NCBI GenBank assembly: GCA_013519935.1
Contig: JACDUA010000009.1
Location: forward strand, 17,362 to 81,361
Source: Ectothiorhodospiraceae bacterium WFHF3C12
GTDB taxonomy: Bacteria > Pseudomonadota > Gammaproteobacteria > Nitrococcales > Nitrococcaceae
DNA length: 64,000 nt
Direction of reading: 5' to 3'
Shown: positions 7,330-16,178 of the stretch, in pieces
Numbering within the stretch: the stretch's first letter is position 1
Layout of the letters: each line of letters opens with the position of its first letter
Position numbers and translations under genes: made by a program
The notes under the pieces: generated by a model
What the model was told of the DNA's origin: nothing
What the model saw: only the letters and a program-made list of their open reading frames with translations
The model's database searches: none

Positions 7330-9645
7330 TCAATCCCCCGCGGCAGTGGCGCTGGGTGGTGTCGACGCCCGGAGATAGCGAGCGAATGCCGCCTGGCTCA
7401 AGGGCTCGCTGAAATAGAAGCCCTGGAATATCTCGCAGCCTCTGTCCATCAGGAATGCCAGCTGCTCCGGGGTTTCCACGCCCTCGGCGACCGAGGAAAG
7501 ACCCAGATGCCGGGCCATGGTCAGGATGGTGTCGACCATGGCGGCATCATTGCTGTCGACAGTTATGTCGCGGACGAAGTCCTGGTCCACCTTGAGCACG
7601 TCCACGGGCAGCCGCTTGAGGTAGGTCAATGAGGAATAGCCGCGGCCGAAGTCGTCCACCGCGAACCGGACCCCCAGTTTCTTGAGTGCGTGCATCTTCG
7701 CCGTGGCCTCGGCGAGGTCTTCGATGAGCACGCCTTCGGTGAGCTCCAGGGTCAGTGCATTGCCCGGCACGCCCGCCGCGTCCAGGGTCTGCCGGACCCG
7801 CTCGACGAAATCGGCCTGGCGGAACTGGGCGGGGCTGACGTTCACCGAGATGCGCGGCAGCGTGCCGTCGGGCGTCTCGGCCCCCAGCTCGGCTATGGCC
7901 AGGCAGGCTTCCCGCAGCACCCATTCCCCGATGTTGAGGATGAGCCCGGTCTGCTCGGACAGGGGGATGAAGTCCGTGGGCTTGACGCTGCCGCGGACCG
8001 GGTGGAACCAGCGTACCAGGGCCTCGGCGCCCACCAGGTACTGGTTGCGATCCACCAGGGGCTGGAAGTTCAGAGACAGCTCGCGACGATCCAGCGCCCG
8101 GCGCAGATCGCTTTCCAGGGCCAGACGTTCGTCGGCCTCGTCCTGCATGCTGGGCAGATAGAAGCGATACGTGGCGCGCCCCTCCGCCTTGGCGCGGTAC
8201 ATGGCCGCGTCGGCGTGGCGGAGGATGTCCTGGGCCGTATCGGCATCCCCAGGGAATAGCGCCAGGCCGATGCTGGGCGTGACCTGGAGCCGGAAGCCGT
8301 GGATTTCGTACGGGGACTCCAGGATCTTCTGAACCCGCCCGGCGAAGCCCTGGGCCTGGGCCATCGCCTCCTCGCTGCGGTCGCCGAGCTCCGGCAGCAG
8401 CACGACGAACTCGTCGCCGCTCAGGCGCGCGGCGGTGTCCTCCTCCCGCAGTGCCTGGCCAAGCCGCTGGGCCACGCCCCGGAGTATCTCGTCGCCAACG
8501 CCGTGGCCCAGCGAGTCGTTGATGCGTTTGAAATGGTCCAGATCCAGGAACAGCAGAGCGCCGCTGTGGCCGTGCCGCCGGCAACGCGAAAGGGCCTGCT
8601 CCAGGCGGTCAAGGAGTAGCCGGCGATTGGGCAGCTCGGTGAGTGCGTCGTAGTAGGCATGACGCTCCACCAGCGCTTCGGCGCGCTGGCGCTCCGTGAA
8701 GTCCTCGACGACGCCCACGCCGCCGGTGATTTCCCCGACATCGTCGCGGATACCGTTGAAAAAGACCCGGACGGGCGTGGCCTTGTCGGCGGTGACCGAC
8801 TCGTAGGTGCCCTCGTAGTAACCCCATCCCGTGCTCAAGGCATCGCGCACGGCCTGCTTCATGGCGTCGTCGCGCAAGTCGTTGACCATGTTCAGGCCGA
8901 GCAGCCGATCCCGGCTTGAGCCGATGATCTCGACGAACTTCTCGTTACAGTCGATTATGTTGCCGTCGGCGTCGAAATGCAGAATGCCCAGCGGCGCCTG
9001 CTTGAAGATCAGCCGATACAGCTCCTCGCTTTCCCGGAGGGCGGTCTGGCGCACCGCCATCTCCAGGCGCAGGCGTATGTTCGCCAGATTCGTGGCATGG
9101 ATGCGCCGGCCGGTGAGCAGCAGCAGGAGCAGGAAAAGGCCCCAGGCGGGCACCATGGGCAGGGCCACCGACGGCTCGAACCAGGCGTAGCGCAGCATCA
9201 GCGGCGTGAGCACCGGGATTATGAAGATCGCCGCCGCTGTCCAGACCGGTGCCAGGGTCGTGACGCCCGAGGCCGCCACACCGGCCAGGATGACGCTCAC
9301 GATCAGCTGATGGGGTAGATTGTCGGGCGGGAAGATCAGGAACGCGGCGCTTCCCCAGGCCAGGCCCGTCAGGATCACGGCAATCTGGTACCGGCCCAGC
9401 CAGACGCTGTCGCCGCGCTGCCGGTCGGCGCGCTGCTGGTAGGAGCGATACATCAGGGTTCGCGCCCCATAGGCGCCAAGCACCAGCCCCAGCCAGATCG
9501 CCGGCATGGGTCCCTGCATGGTCGTGGCCTGGGTCGCGGCGAGCAGCATGGCAACGGCAACGCTGATAACGCAGGTCAGCGGGAAGCCGTCGTAGAGCTG
9601 ACGCGTCTGCTCACTGCGAACCTGTTGCGCGATCTTCGCTGTCAT
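7330..9645 (-). CDS. membrane PAS-GGDEF-EAL protein (c-di-GMP turnover)
   Basis: This 771-residue protein has about six N-terminal membrane segments (roughly 15-190), a PAS domain (about 205-320), a GGDEF domain (about 335-500) and an EAL domain (about 510-760). The GGDEF site reads SGDEF, a variant often still active, with a product-inhibition RxxD five residues upstream. The EAL residues look complete: EALVRW, the Glu in ELTEGVL, DDFGRGYSSL, AEGVET and QGFYF. It could therefore both make and degrade c-di-GMP. No adjacent partner gene shares its strand closely. The ATG at 9645 begins the hydrophobic region and no shorter start is better. The 168 bp upstream hold no recognisable signal. Confidence 0.92.
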   Translation of the reverse strand: MTAKIAQQVRSEQTRQLYDGFPLTCVISVAVAMLLAATQATTMQGPMPAIWLGLVLGAYGARTLMYRSYQQRADRQRGDSVWLGRYQIAVILTGLAWGSAAFLIFPPDNLPHQLIVSVILAGVAASGVTTLAPVWTAAAIFIIPVLTPLMLRYAWFEPSVALPMVPAWGLFLLLLLLTGRRIHATNLANIRLRLEMAVRQTALRESEELYRLIFKQAPLGILHFDADGNIIDCNEKFVEIIGSSRDRLLGLNMVNDLRDDAMKQAVRDALSTGWGYYEGTYESVTADKATPVRVFFNGIRDDVGEITGGVGVVEDFTERQRAEALVERHAYYDALTELPNRRLLLDRLEQALSRCRRHGHSGALLFLDLDHFKRINDSLGHGVGDEILRGVAQRLGQALREEDTAARLSGDEFVVLLPELGDRSEEAMAQAQGFAGRVQKILESPYEIHGFRLQVTPSIGLALFPGDADTAQDILRHADAAMYRAKAEGRATYRFYLPSMQDEADERLALESDLRRALDRRELSLNFQPLVDRNQYLVGAEALVRWFHPVRGSVKPTDFIPLSEQTGLILNIGEWVLREACLAIAELGAETPDGTLPRISVNVSPAQFRQADFVERVRQTLDAAGVPGNALTLELTEGVLIEDLAEATAKMHALKKLGVRFAVDDFGRGYSSLTYLKRLPVDVLKVDQDFVRDITVDSNDAAMVDTILTMARHLGLSSVAEGVETPEQLAFLMDRGCEIFQGFYFSEPLSQAAFARYLRASTPPSATAAGD

Positions 9646-9813
9646 ATGAAGGTTGGACGTTCCCCGCCGAATGGCAGATGGGCGCGGTGCCGCGGCCCCT
9701 GATGGAAGGCGCGGTATCCCGGCGATTTCCCAACTACTGCCAGTTTCCGAATAGTAGCAGTCTTTAGGCAGCCACTGTTTGGTTGTACGACGGGCCGTCG
9801 TGGTTGGCGGGGC

Positions 9814-10650
9814 TCACTCGAGACTTTCCAGCAGGTAGGTCGGGCGTGGGCCCTGCGGCGGCAGTATGAGGCCCGAGAGGCCGCCTCCGAACAGCGCGGA
9901 GTCGATTTCCGCGGCGTTGGCACCGCGTATGTCCGTGGCAAGCTGGTCGCCGATCATCACCACCGACCGGGTTCCGGCGCGCCGGCAGGCCTCTTCGAAC
10001 AGCGCGGTCGCCGGCTTGCCCAGGCGCTGGAAGCGTAGGTCGGGCCGATGGGGATAACGCTCGGCGAGAACCGCTTCCACAAGCGCGGCAATGCTCCCAC
10101 TGGTCATGCCCACCGCGCCGTCACGGCGCGGGAAGAGCAGGTCCGGGTTGGGCAGGAGAAGGGTGATATCGCCCCCGGAGTCGATGCGCCGCAGAAGGGT
10201 TGTCAGCGTCGTGTTCATGACATCCAGAAAGGGTTCCAGTCCCGACTCGTCGCCGATGACCAGAATCTCGAAGTCCTCCGCGGGATCAACGATCTCGCCG
10301 CCGGCCAGTTCCACGTAGCGATGGCTGTCGGCAGGGCCGAGCACGGCGCAGCGCAGTCCCTGGAGACGGTGGGCGCGGAAATAGGGGTGCAGCAGGCTGC
10401 CGGAGGTGACGATCCGCTGCGGGGGCACGGCGAGCCCGAATCGCCCGTAACGCTCGGACGCGGCTTCCGGTGAGCGTGAAGCGTCATTGGTGACCACGAA
10501 GTACGCCGGGCCGTCCTGGTTGAGGCTGCGTATCAGCTTTTGGGCGCCCGGCACCGGCCCGTCGCCATGGACGAGGACACCGTAGGCGTCCAGGAGCAGG
10601 CAGGCGTATCTGTGCCTGAGTTCGACCATCGTGATCGTCTCGCTCGACAT
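9814..10650 (-). CDS. HAD-IIA family hydrolase (NagD-like) with altered motif I
   Basis: This is a 278-residue haloacid dehalogenase class IIA protein. Motif I is LLLDAYGVLVHG, motif II VTNDAS, motif III the Lys in GKPATALFEEA, and motif IV IGDQLATDIRGAN. The nucleophile Asp is present, but the second motif I Asp, normally the general acid/base, is Tyr. Family relatives with Trp or Tyr at this place exist, so this may be a subgroup trait rather than decay; activity on phosphoesters is uncertain. The C2 cap lies between motifs II and III. A gap of 172 bp separates it from the downstream methyltransferase end. Confidence 0.87.
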   Translation of the reverse strand: MSSETITMVELRHRYACLLLDAYGVLVHGDGPVPGAQKLIRSLNQDGPAYFVVTNDASRSPEAASERYGRFGLAVPPQRIVTSGSLLHPYFRAHRLQGLRCAVLGPADSHRYVELAGGEIVDPAEDFEILVIGDESGLEPFLDVMNTTLTTLLRRIDSGGDITLLLPNPDLLFPRRDGAVGMTSGSIAALVEAVLAERYPHRPDLRFQRLGKPATALFEEACRRAGTRSVVMIGDQLATDIRGANAAEIDSALFGGGLSGLILPPQGPRPTYLLESLE

Positions 10651-10783
10651 CGGGTCTCATTCTCCGGCGTAGGCTCGCCCCAGATTATCGCAACCCGAGG
10701 GTCTCCCGTTACGGTTGCCGCGGACGTGGGTATAGGGCCCGCCGGTGCTGCCGGACGGTGGATTCGGCAGGTTTCTCGGGGGT

Positions 10784-10816
10784 GCGGCCGGAGCCCGGAA
10801 GGCGGACTCCGGCCGC
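10784..10816. terminator. GC hairpin beyond the methyltransferase gene
   Basis: Inverted repeat GCGGCCGGAG / CTCCGGCCGC, 10-bp stem with a 13-base loop, 7 bp past the stop of the minus-strand methyltransferase gene. No T-tract follows on that strand, so termination is only suggested by position. Confidence 0.4.
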
Positions 10817-10822
10817 GGCCCG

Positions 10823-11695
10823 TCATGCCGCGGGCTTGTGGGCGGTGATGGACCAGGAGCTGGAGCCCATGACGATGGACCCGTCCGGACGCTGAAACGC
10901 CGCGAGCTGATCCGCGAGAGCGGACTCGATCTCACCCCGTCGCCGTTCCGCCTCTTCGCCGGCCTCCCGGAAGACCTCGCCGGCCGGCCCGATGGCAAGC
11001 TGGAAGGCCACCGCCTGTTCGACGTTACGTCCCACCATCACCGGCCCGTCGATGCGGTCGAAGGTGATGTCGGTGAATCCACCGGCTTCGAGCTGCGCCG
11101 TGACCAGATCGGGGCTTGCCATGGAGAAGGGGCCGGGCCCGCAGGTTTCGGCATCTTCCCCCGGTGGCGGCAGGTACCGTAGCACCAGTTCTTTCGGCAG
11201 CCCCAGCCAGGGGTTGTCGTCGATGGTCCGCCAGACGATGAAGTTCAGCCGGCCGCCCGGCTTCAGGGCCTTGTGCACGTTGCGCATGGCCGCCACCGGA
11301 CTGGCGAAGAACATCATGCCGAAGCGGGAGAAACACAGGTCGAACCGTGTTTTGAACGGATAGGTCTCCACGTCCGCCGCGATGAAGTGGACGTTGTCCA
11401 GGCCGGCCTCGGTGGCATCACGGCGGCCTTTTTCCAGGAACGGCTCGCAGCAGTCCAGGCCCCATACCTCGCCGTCCGGGCCGACTCGGCGGGCCAGTTG
11501 CAGGGCGGTGTCTCCCCATCCGCAGCCGATGTCCAGCACCCTGGCGCCGGTTCTCACTTCCAGCGCGTTCAGGCCCACGTCGCTGTGGTAGCTGAGCCCG
11601 CCCATGAGAATGTTGCGGAAGCGCTCGAACTTCTCCACCAGGACGTCGTTCCAGAACGCCACGTATTCGTTCTGTGCGGTCGCTGTCTCGGTCAT
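10823..11695 (-). CDS. class I SAM-dependent methyltransferase
   Basis: This is a 290-residue Rossmann-fold methyltransferase. Motif I is VLDIGCGWGDTALQLA, motif II ends in GLDCCEPFL, and later strands FIAADVETYPF and DLCFSRFGMMFF follow the UbiE/Methyltransf_11 pattern. The substrate cannot be told. It follows the MddA-like gene by 33 bp on the same strand and has a strong GGGAGGA ribosome site, so the two probably form an operon. That neighbour suggests small sulfur-compound or lipid methylation, but this is guilt by association. Confidence 0.88.
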   Translation of the reverse strand: MTETATAQNEYVAFWNDVLVEKFERFRNILMGGLSYHSDVGLNALEVRTGARVLDIGCGWGDTALQLARRVGPDGEVWGLDCCEPFLEKGRRDATEAGLDNVHFIAADVETYPFKTRFDLCFSRFGMMFFASPVAAMRNVHKALKPGGRLNFIVWRTIDDNPWLGLPKELVLRYLPPPGEDAETCGPGPFSMASPDLVTAQLEAGGFTDITFDRIDGPVMVGRNVEQAVAFQLAIGPAGEVFREAGEEAERRRGEIESALADQLAAFQRPDGSIVMGSSSWSITAHKPAA

Positions 11696-11728
11696 GGCCG
11701 TTTCCTCCCAATTGACAATGGTGATGCG

Positions 11729-12496
11729 TCAGGCGCGCAGGCGGGGAAGCAGTGCGCCGACCTCGCGGCAGTAGCGGCGGTACTCGTTGCCGAAATGCCC
11801 GGCCAGCTCGCGCTCCTCGAAGGCCACGCCGATTGCGACGTAGGCGGTAAACCCCGTGGCCAACACCAGGTGGTCGGCGCGCATCTCGGGCGTGGCCCAT
11901 AGACCGACCAGGATCCCGGCCATCATGGGGTGGCGGCTGTAGCGGTACATCCAGTGGCGCACGAAGGGCACCGGGGTGTAGGGGCGTTCGCGCAGGTGCA
12001 GCCACGCCTGGCGCAGCCCGAACAGGTCGAAGTGGTTCGTCGCAAAGGTCGCGGCCACCAGGTACAGCCAGCCGGAGGCGAATAGCGCCCAGATGAAGCC
12101 CCTGGCGAGAGGACCGCTGACCGACCAGATGGTCGACGGCATGGGCTGCCAGAGCCACAACAGCAGCCCCAGCGCGAGACCGGCCGTCAGTACGTAGGTG
12201 CTGCGTTCGGCCGCCGGTGGAACGCTGCGGGTCCACCAGTCCTTGAAACGCTGCCGCGCCATGACGGAGTGCTGCACGCCGAATAGCACCACCAGCGTCG
12301 CGTTGACGGCCAGCGCGCCGGCCGTGGTCGTGGTTTCCAGTGGTCCGGTACCGAAGGGGCACAGGCCCGCTGCGGAGGCAACAAGCCAGACAAGCGCCGT
12401 CATGCCCAGCGCATAGGCGACGATGCTGTAGGCGAATATGGCGGCTCGCGGGCGGTAGCCGGTGGTGGATTGGGTATGGGTCCGTATGGTCGACAT
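11729..12496 (-). CDS. mddA: methanethiol S-methyltransferase-like integral membrane protein (MddA family)
   Basis: This 255-residue protein has about five to six membrane segments and belongs to the NnrU/isoprenylcysteine methyltransferase superfamily. Features shared with MddA, which methylates methanethiol to dimethyl sulfide using SAM, are FGVQHSVMARQRFKDWWTR, ERSTYVL, NHFDLFGLRQAWL, a SAM-site RYSRHPMMAGILVGLWATP and the C-terminal GNEYRRYCREVGALLP. The start follows GGGAGGGAAG. It is the first gene of a two-gene run with a soluble methyltransferase. The match is by recalled pattern, so a related phospholipid or thiol methyltransferase remains possible. Confidence 0.78.
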   Translation of the reverse strand: MSTIRTHTQSTTGYRPRAAIFAYSIVAYALGMTALVWLVASAAGLCPFGTGPLETTTTAGALAVNATLVVLFGVQHSVMARQRFKDWWTRSVPPAAERSTYVLTAGLALGLLLWLWQPMPSTIWSVSGPLARGFIWALFASGWLYLVAATFATNHFDLFGLRQAWLHLRERPYTPVPFVRHWMYRYSRHPMMAGILVGLWATPEMRADHLVLATGFTAYVAIGVAFEERELAGHFGNEYRRYCREVGALLPRLRA

Positions 12497-12820
12497 GGTC
12501 TTCCCTCCCGTGCATCAACCCAGGAAGCACCCCGCGGCGTGGCGGCTTCAGGACCTTCGACGGGGCCAGCGCCCGGGGTGCGCGGTCCGTCCTTTGTGGA
12601 ACGGTGAGTTCAGGCTATGCGTGCGGGCCGGCGCGGTCATGAGGCCAATGTCCCGGTTTTGGGGGGTTTTTTGCGGGAAAGCGTTGCGGGGCAGGGACGG
12701 TTGTCCCGGGTTGGGGCATTGGCGCCGGATGCCTGGCCGCGGCGGGCTCGGAAGGCCTTGCGATGCGGATCAGCCGGACGGCCGTGACTCGCGGTCAACG
12801 GCGTGCGGCTGTCGAAGCGG
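12497..12820. other. intergenic region, no gene seen
   Basis: These 324 bp separate the start of the mddA-like gene from the end of the LuxR-fusion gene. The part near 12497 should hold the mddA promoter and ribosome site. A G6T6 run at 12661-12672 has only a 4-bp possible stem around it and is not a convincing terminator. I find no coding frame with protein-like composition. Confidence 0.5.
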
Positions 12821-13879
12821 CTATTCCAGGCCCGCCCGGCGGGCCTCGACGATCGCCTGGGAGCGTCCGGCGACGCCCAGCTTGTCGATGATGCTGGAGA
12901 CGTGGTTGCGGACGGTTTTCGGGCGCAGGTCGAGCTCCGTGGCGATCTCCGGGTTGGTGCAACCCTGCGCCACGAGGCACAGCACCTCCCGCTCACGGCG
13001 GGTCAGGTCCGGGAAGCGGTCCTGTGCGGTGGAGTCGGCGTCGCCGTCCAGAAACGCCCGCAGCGCGTCGACGAAGCGAGGCCAGGCCCGGTCATCCTCG
13101 GTAAGGATGTGGTTCTGACCTTCCAGCACCATCAGTTCCGCGCCGGGGATCAGGGACGCGAGCCGTTCCCCCTCCTCCAGCGGGATCATGGCGTCTCCGC
13201 GCACGTGGGCGACCAGTGCGGGCAGGTCCAGGCGCGACGCGAGCTCACGGACGTCGAGAGACTGGAACGCCGTCCAGAGCCGGGCCGCATTGGCGGGTGT
13301 GACGGCCTCTCGCTGCAGCTCCCCGAGAAATTGCACGTGCTCCGGCGGCCCTTCGGGCATGAAGATCCGGGCGAAGAGCTCGCGAAACGCGCCGTGTTGC
13401 TGTCCCCAACCCAGCTGAATCATATCGGTCAGGGCGCGGGCCTGCTTCGCCGCCTCGGACTGGGGATCGCGGGCGAGGGCGCCCCGGGCGTACCCCCCAT
13501 AGAGGGCCAGCCGGTCTACGCGCTCGGGTCGATGGGCGGCGTAGGCGACGGCGATGGCGCTGCCCTGGCAAACGCCCAGCAGGGCGAACCGGTCCAGCCC
13601 CAGGTCGTCAACGACCGCATCGAGGTCAGCGATCCAGCTGGCGACTGAAGGCTCCCCGAGCTCGCGGTCGGACAGACCGGAGCCGCGGGTATCGTATCGC
13701 ACGACCGTGTGCCGCTCACCGAGTGCATCGATCCAGTGACGCCAGATCGGGCCTTCCCAGTCGAGCTCCAGGTGGGTAAGCCAGCTGCCCGTCCAGACGA
13801 CCGGCGGGCCCGTTCCGGCCGTCGAGTACGCGATTCTGGCACCGTCGTGCGTGGTGCAGACCCGGATTCTCTGCCGCAT
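12821..13879 (-). CDS. alpha/beta hydrolase fused to a LuxR-type HTH domain
   Basis: Residues ~1-275 are an alpha/beta hydrolase and residues ~285-352 a LuxR/GerE helix-turn-helix (LTRREREVLCLVAQGCTNPEIATELDLR pattern). The hydrolase keeps an oxyanion-region strand, VRYDTRGSGLSDR, and a C-terminal His in GQNH, but its nucleophile elbow reads GVCQGSA, so the expected Ser is Cys, as in dienelactone hydrolases. This architecture suggests a one-component sensor in which the hydrolase fold binds or hydrolyses a ligand and the LuxR domain controls genes. The targets are unknown. It stands alone between the mddA operon and uup. Confidence 0.87.
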   Translation of the reverse strand: MRQRIRVCTTHDGARIAYSTAGTGPPVVWTGSWLTHLELDWEGPIWRHWIDALGERHTVVRYDTRGSGLSDRELGEPSVASWIADLDAVVDDLGLDRFALLGVCQGSAIAVAYAAHRPERVDRLALYGGYARGALARDPQSEAAKQARALTDMIQLGWGQQHGAFRELFARIFMPEGPPEHVQFLGELQREAVTPANAARLWTAFQSLDVRELASRLDLPALVAHVRGDAMIPLEEGERLASLIPGAELMVLEGQNHILTEDDRAWPRFVDALRAFLDGDADSTAQDRFPDLTRREREVLCLVAQGCTNPEIATELDLRPKTVRNHVSSIIDKLGVAGRSQAIVEARRAGLE

Positions 13880-13946
13880 CCGGCAAGTGTAGTTCAGCCC
13901 CGGGCATTCCTCAGCCCCGGGAGCGGGAAAGGCGGGCGAGCGCGTC

Positions 13947-15878
13947 CTACCCGGCGCCGCTCTCCAGCTCGGCCTTCATTTCCTCCAGCTCCGCCCAGCG
14001 TTCCACGGCCGCGTCCAGGGACGCCTGCTGTGAGTCGAGATCGTCGAGAACGGACTGGATGGTCTGCTGGTCCTGCTCGTAGAAACCGGGCGCGGCGATG
14101 CGCTGCTGAAGGGCCTCCACGGCCTGTTCCAGGCCATCGATGCGCTCGGGCAGCTGGTCCAGCTCCCGCTGGAGTTTGTAGCCGAGCTTGCGTGCCCTGG
14201 GCGGTCTGGCCGTCGTGGGGCCGGGGCTCTGCGCTGGTGACGCAAGCGTGGACGAGGATGGCTCCGGCTCGGGCTCGTCCGCCTGGGCCAGGGTGGCGCC
14301 GCGCTGCAGCCAGTCGCTGTAGCCGCCCACGTACTCCTGGACGCGGCCATTGCCCTCGAACGCCAGGGTGGAGGTGACCACGTTGTCCACGAAAGCCCGG
14401 TCATGGCTGACCAACAGGAGGGTGCCCTGGAACTCGACCAGCTGGCTCTCCAGGACCTCCAGCATCTCCACGTCCAGGTCGTTGGTGGGCTCGTCGAGCA
14501 CCAGCACGTTGGCCGGCTTCGTGAACAGCCGTGCCAGGATCACGCGGTTGCGCTCGCCGCCGGACAGGGCCTTGACGGGCTGGCGCGCACGCCTGGGCGA
14601 GAACAGGAAATCCTGCAGGTAGCCGATGATGTGGCGGTCCTTGCCGTTGACGGTGACGTGGTCGCGACCCTCGGCCACGTTTTCGGACACCGTCTTCTCC
14701 TCGTCCAGCTTTTCCCGGAGCTGATCGAAGTAGGCGATTTCCAGGTTGGTGCCAAGCTTCATGGTGCCCTGATCGGGCTGTAGCTGACCCAGCAATATCC
14801 GCAGCAGCGTGGTCTTGCCCACGCCGTTGTTACCGATGAGGCCAATGCGGTCGCCGCGCATGATCCTGATGGAGAAGTCCCTGATCAATGGCTTGCCGTC
14901 GTAGCCATGGGTAATGTTGCGGGCCTCGACGACCTTGCGGCCGGTCTGGTCCGCCTCCTCCATCTGCATTCTGGCGCTGCCCTGGCGGTGGAGGCGTTTG
15001 GCACGCTCGGCACGCATGGCCTGCAGCGCCCGCACGCGGCCCATGTTGCGGGTCCGCCGCGCCTTGATCCCCTGTCGTATCCAGGCCTCCTCCTGGGCCA
15101 GCTTCTTGTCGAAGAGGGCATTCTGGCGCTCCTCTTCCTCCAGCCATTTCTCCTTCTTCTCCAGGAAACTCTCGTAGTCGCCCGGCCAGCTGGTCAGCCG
15201 GCCCCGGTCCAGCTCGACGATGCGCGTCGCCAGCGCCTGGAGAAAGCGCCGGTCATGGGTGATGAACAGCACCGCGCCGGGGAAACCCTTCAGGGTGCTT
15301 TCCAGCCATTCAATGGTGCTGATGTCCAGGTGGTTGGTGGGTTCGTCCAGCAGGAGCAGATCGGGCCGCGAAACCAGCGCCTTGCCCACGGCCACCCGGC
15401 GCCGCCAGCCGCCGGAGAGGGTATCGAGACGCTTGCCCGCCGGCAGACGAAGCTGACTGATGATGGTCTCCACCTGCTGCTCGACGTGCCAGCCCCCGTG
15501 GGTCTCGATCTGCTGTTGCAGGGACTCCATCTCGCGTAGCCCCTTATCGCCGGGCTCACCCGTGGCCAGGGCGTGGTAGCGATCCACCAGGGCCTGGACC
15601 TCGGCCATGCCGGAGCGCACCACCTCACGGACGGTGCGGTCGCTGCCCTCGGGCAGCGTCTGCTCCAGCTGGCTGATACGCACGCCGTCCATGCGCTGGA
15701 TGGTGCCGGCGTCCGGCTGAATGGCGCCGGTGATGAGACTGAGCATTGACGACTTGCCCGCGCCGTTGCGGCCGATCAGGCAGACGCGCTCGCCGCGCTG
15801 GATGCCGAAATCGGCCTGGGAGAGCAGCGGCGTATCGCCGAATTCCAGGGAAACATTGTCGAGTCGAACGAGATCCAA
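13947..15878 (-). CDS. uup: ABC-F ATPase Uup
   Basis: This cytosolic protein has two ABC domains and no membrane part, followed by the Uup-type C-terminal coiled coil (about the last 80 residues, alternating Q/E/L heptads after RKLGYKLQRELDQLP). Both Walker A motifs are intact (GRNGAGKSS, GNNGVGKTT), both signatures are LSGG, and the ABC-F linker lies between. Uup is a ribosome- and DNA-linked ABC-F protein tied to transposon excision and translation. The frame opens at a GTG at 15908, but a perfect TATAAT lies only 8 bp before that GTG. I therefore prefer the TTG at 15878, which begins DLVRLDNVSLEFG as in homologues. Confidence 0.9.
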   Translation of the reverse strand: MDLVRLDNVSLEFGDTPLLSQADFGIQRGERVCLIGRNGAGKSSMLSLITGAIQPDAGTIQRMDGVRISQLEQTLPEGSDRTVREVVRSGMAEVQALVDRYHALATGEPGDKGLREMESLQQQIETHGGWHVEQQVETIISQLRLPAGKRLDTLSGGWRRRVAVGKALVSRPDLLLLDEPTNHLDISTIEWLESTLKGFPGAVLFITHDRRFLQALATRIVELDRGRLTSWPGDYESFLEKKEKWLEEEERQNALFDKKLAQEEAWIRQGIKARRTRNMGRVRALQAMRAERAKRLHRQGSARMQMEEADQTGRKVVEARNITHGYDGKPLIRDFSIRIMRGDRIGLIGNNGVGKTTLLRILLGQLQPDQGTMKLGTNLEIAYFDQLREKLDEEKTVSENVAEGRDHVTVNGKDRHIIGYLQDFLFSPRRARQPVKALSGGERNRVILARLFTKPANVLVLDEPTNDLDVEMLEVLESQLVEFQGTLLLVSHDRAFVDNVVTSTLAFEGNGRVQEYVGGYSDWLQRGATLAQADEPEPEPSSSTLASPAQSPGPTTARPPRARKLGYKLQRELDQLPERIDGLEQAVEALQQRIAAPGFYEQDQQTIQSVLDDLDSQQASLDAAVERWAELEEMKAELESGAG

Positions 15879-15916
15879 GAGCGGCCACCGTCTGGGTGTT
15901 GCGGTCACGGAGGCGC

Positions 15917-15922
15917 ATTATA
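15917..15922 (-). promoter_or_regulatory. -10 box for uup
   Basis: On the minus strand this reads TATAAT, a full consensus -10 element in otherwise GC-rich sequence. The hexamer 17 bp upstream (TGGGAC) is a poor -35. Transcription would start near 15910, only a few bases from the GTG at 15908. Confidence 0.45.
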
Positions 15923-16126
15923 GACCCCAGACCCCGCCCGTCCCATGGGCGGACACGGGGTGGGATGGACCGTTTGTGCCGTGGCATAGCGCCCGCGCCT
16001 TGTACCGATCCCGGCCCGCGGCTCATGAGGATCGGCGGATTACGGCTCCCGCCTGATGCACCCTACCGATACCGAGTGCCGGCTCGGTGCACCGGGCAAC
16101 TCCGCACGCTGAGGCGAAGCCCAGGT

Positions 16127-16148
16127 TGGAATAGCGAAGCGTATTCCA
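16127..16148. repeat. REP-like hairpin in the uup-betA gap
   Basis: TGGAATA and TATTCCA enclose GCGAAGCG, the kind of small palindrome found repeatedly between genes in gammaproteobacteria. The 270-bp gap (15909-16178) also holds a partial GGCGGATTACGGCTCCCGCC element at 16026-16045. No coding frame is credible here. The hairpin may cap the betIBA transcript, which ends at 16179. Confidence 0.5.
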
Positions 16149-16178
16149 CCGTCGATGCCGTACCGGCCGCCATTCCCT

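Noticed and set aside
12655..12680. G6T6 run as an intrinsic terminator
   Set aside because: Only a 4-bp stem surrounds the run, and no gene ends at a suitable distance on the plus strand.
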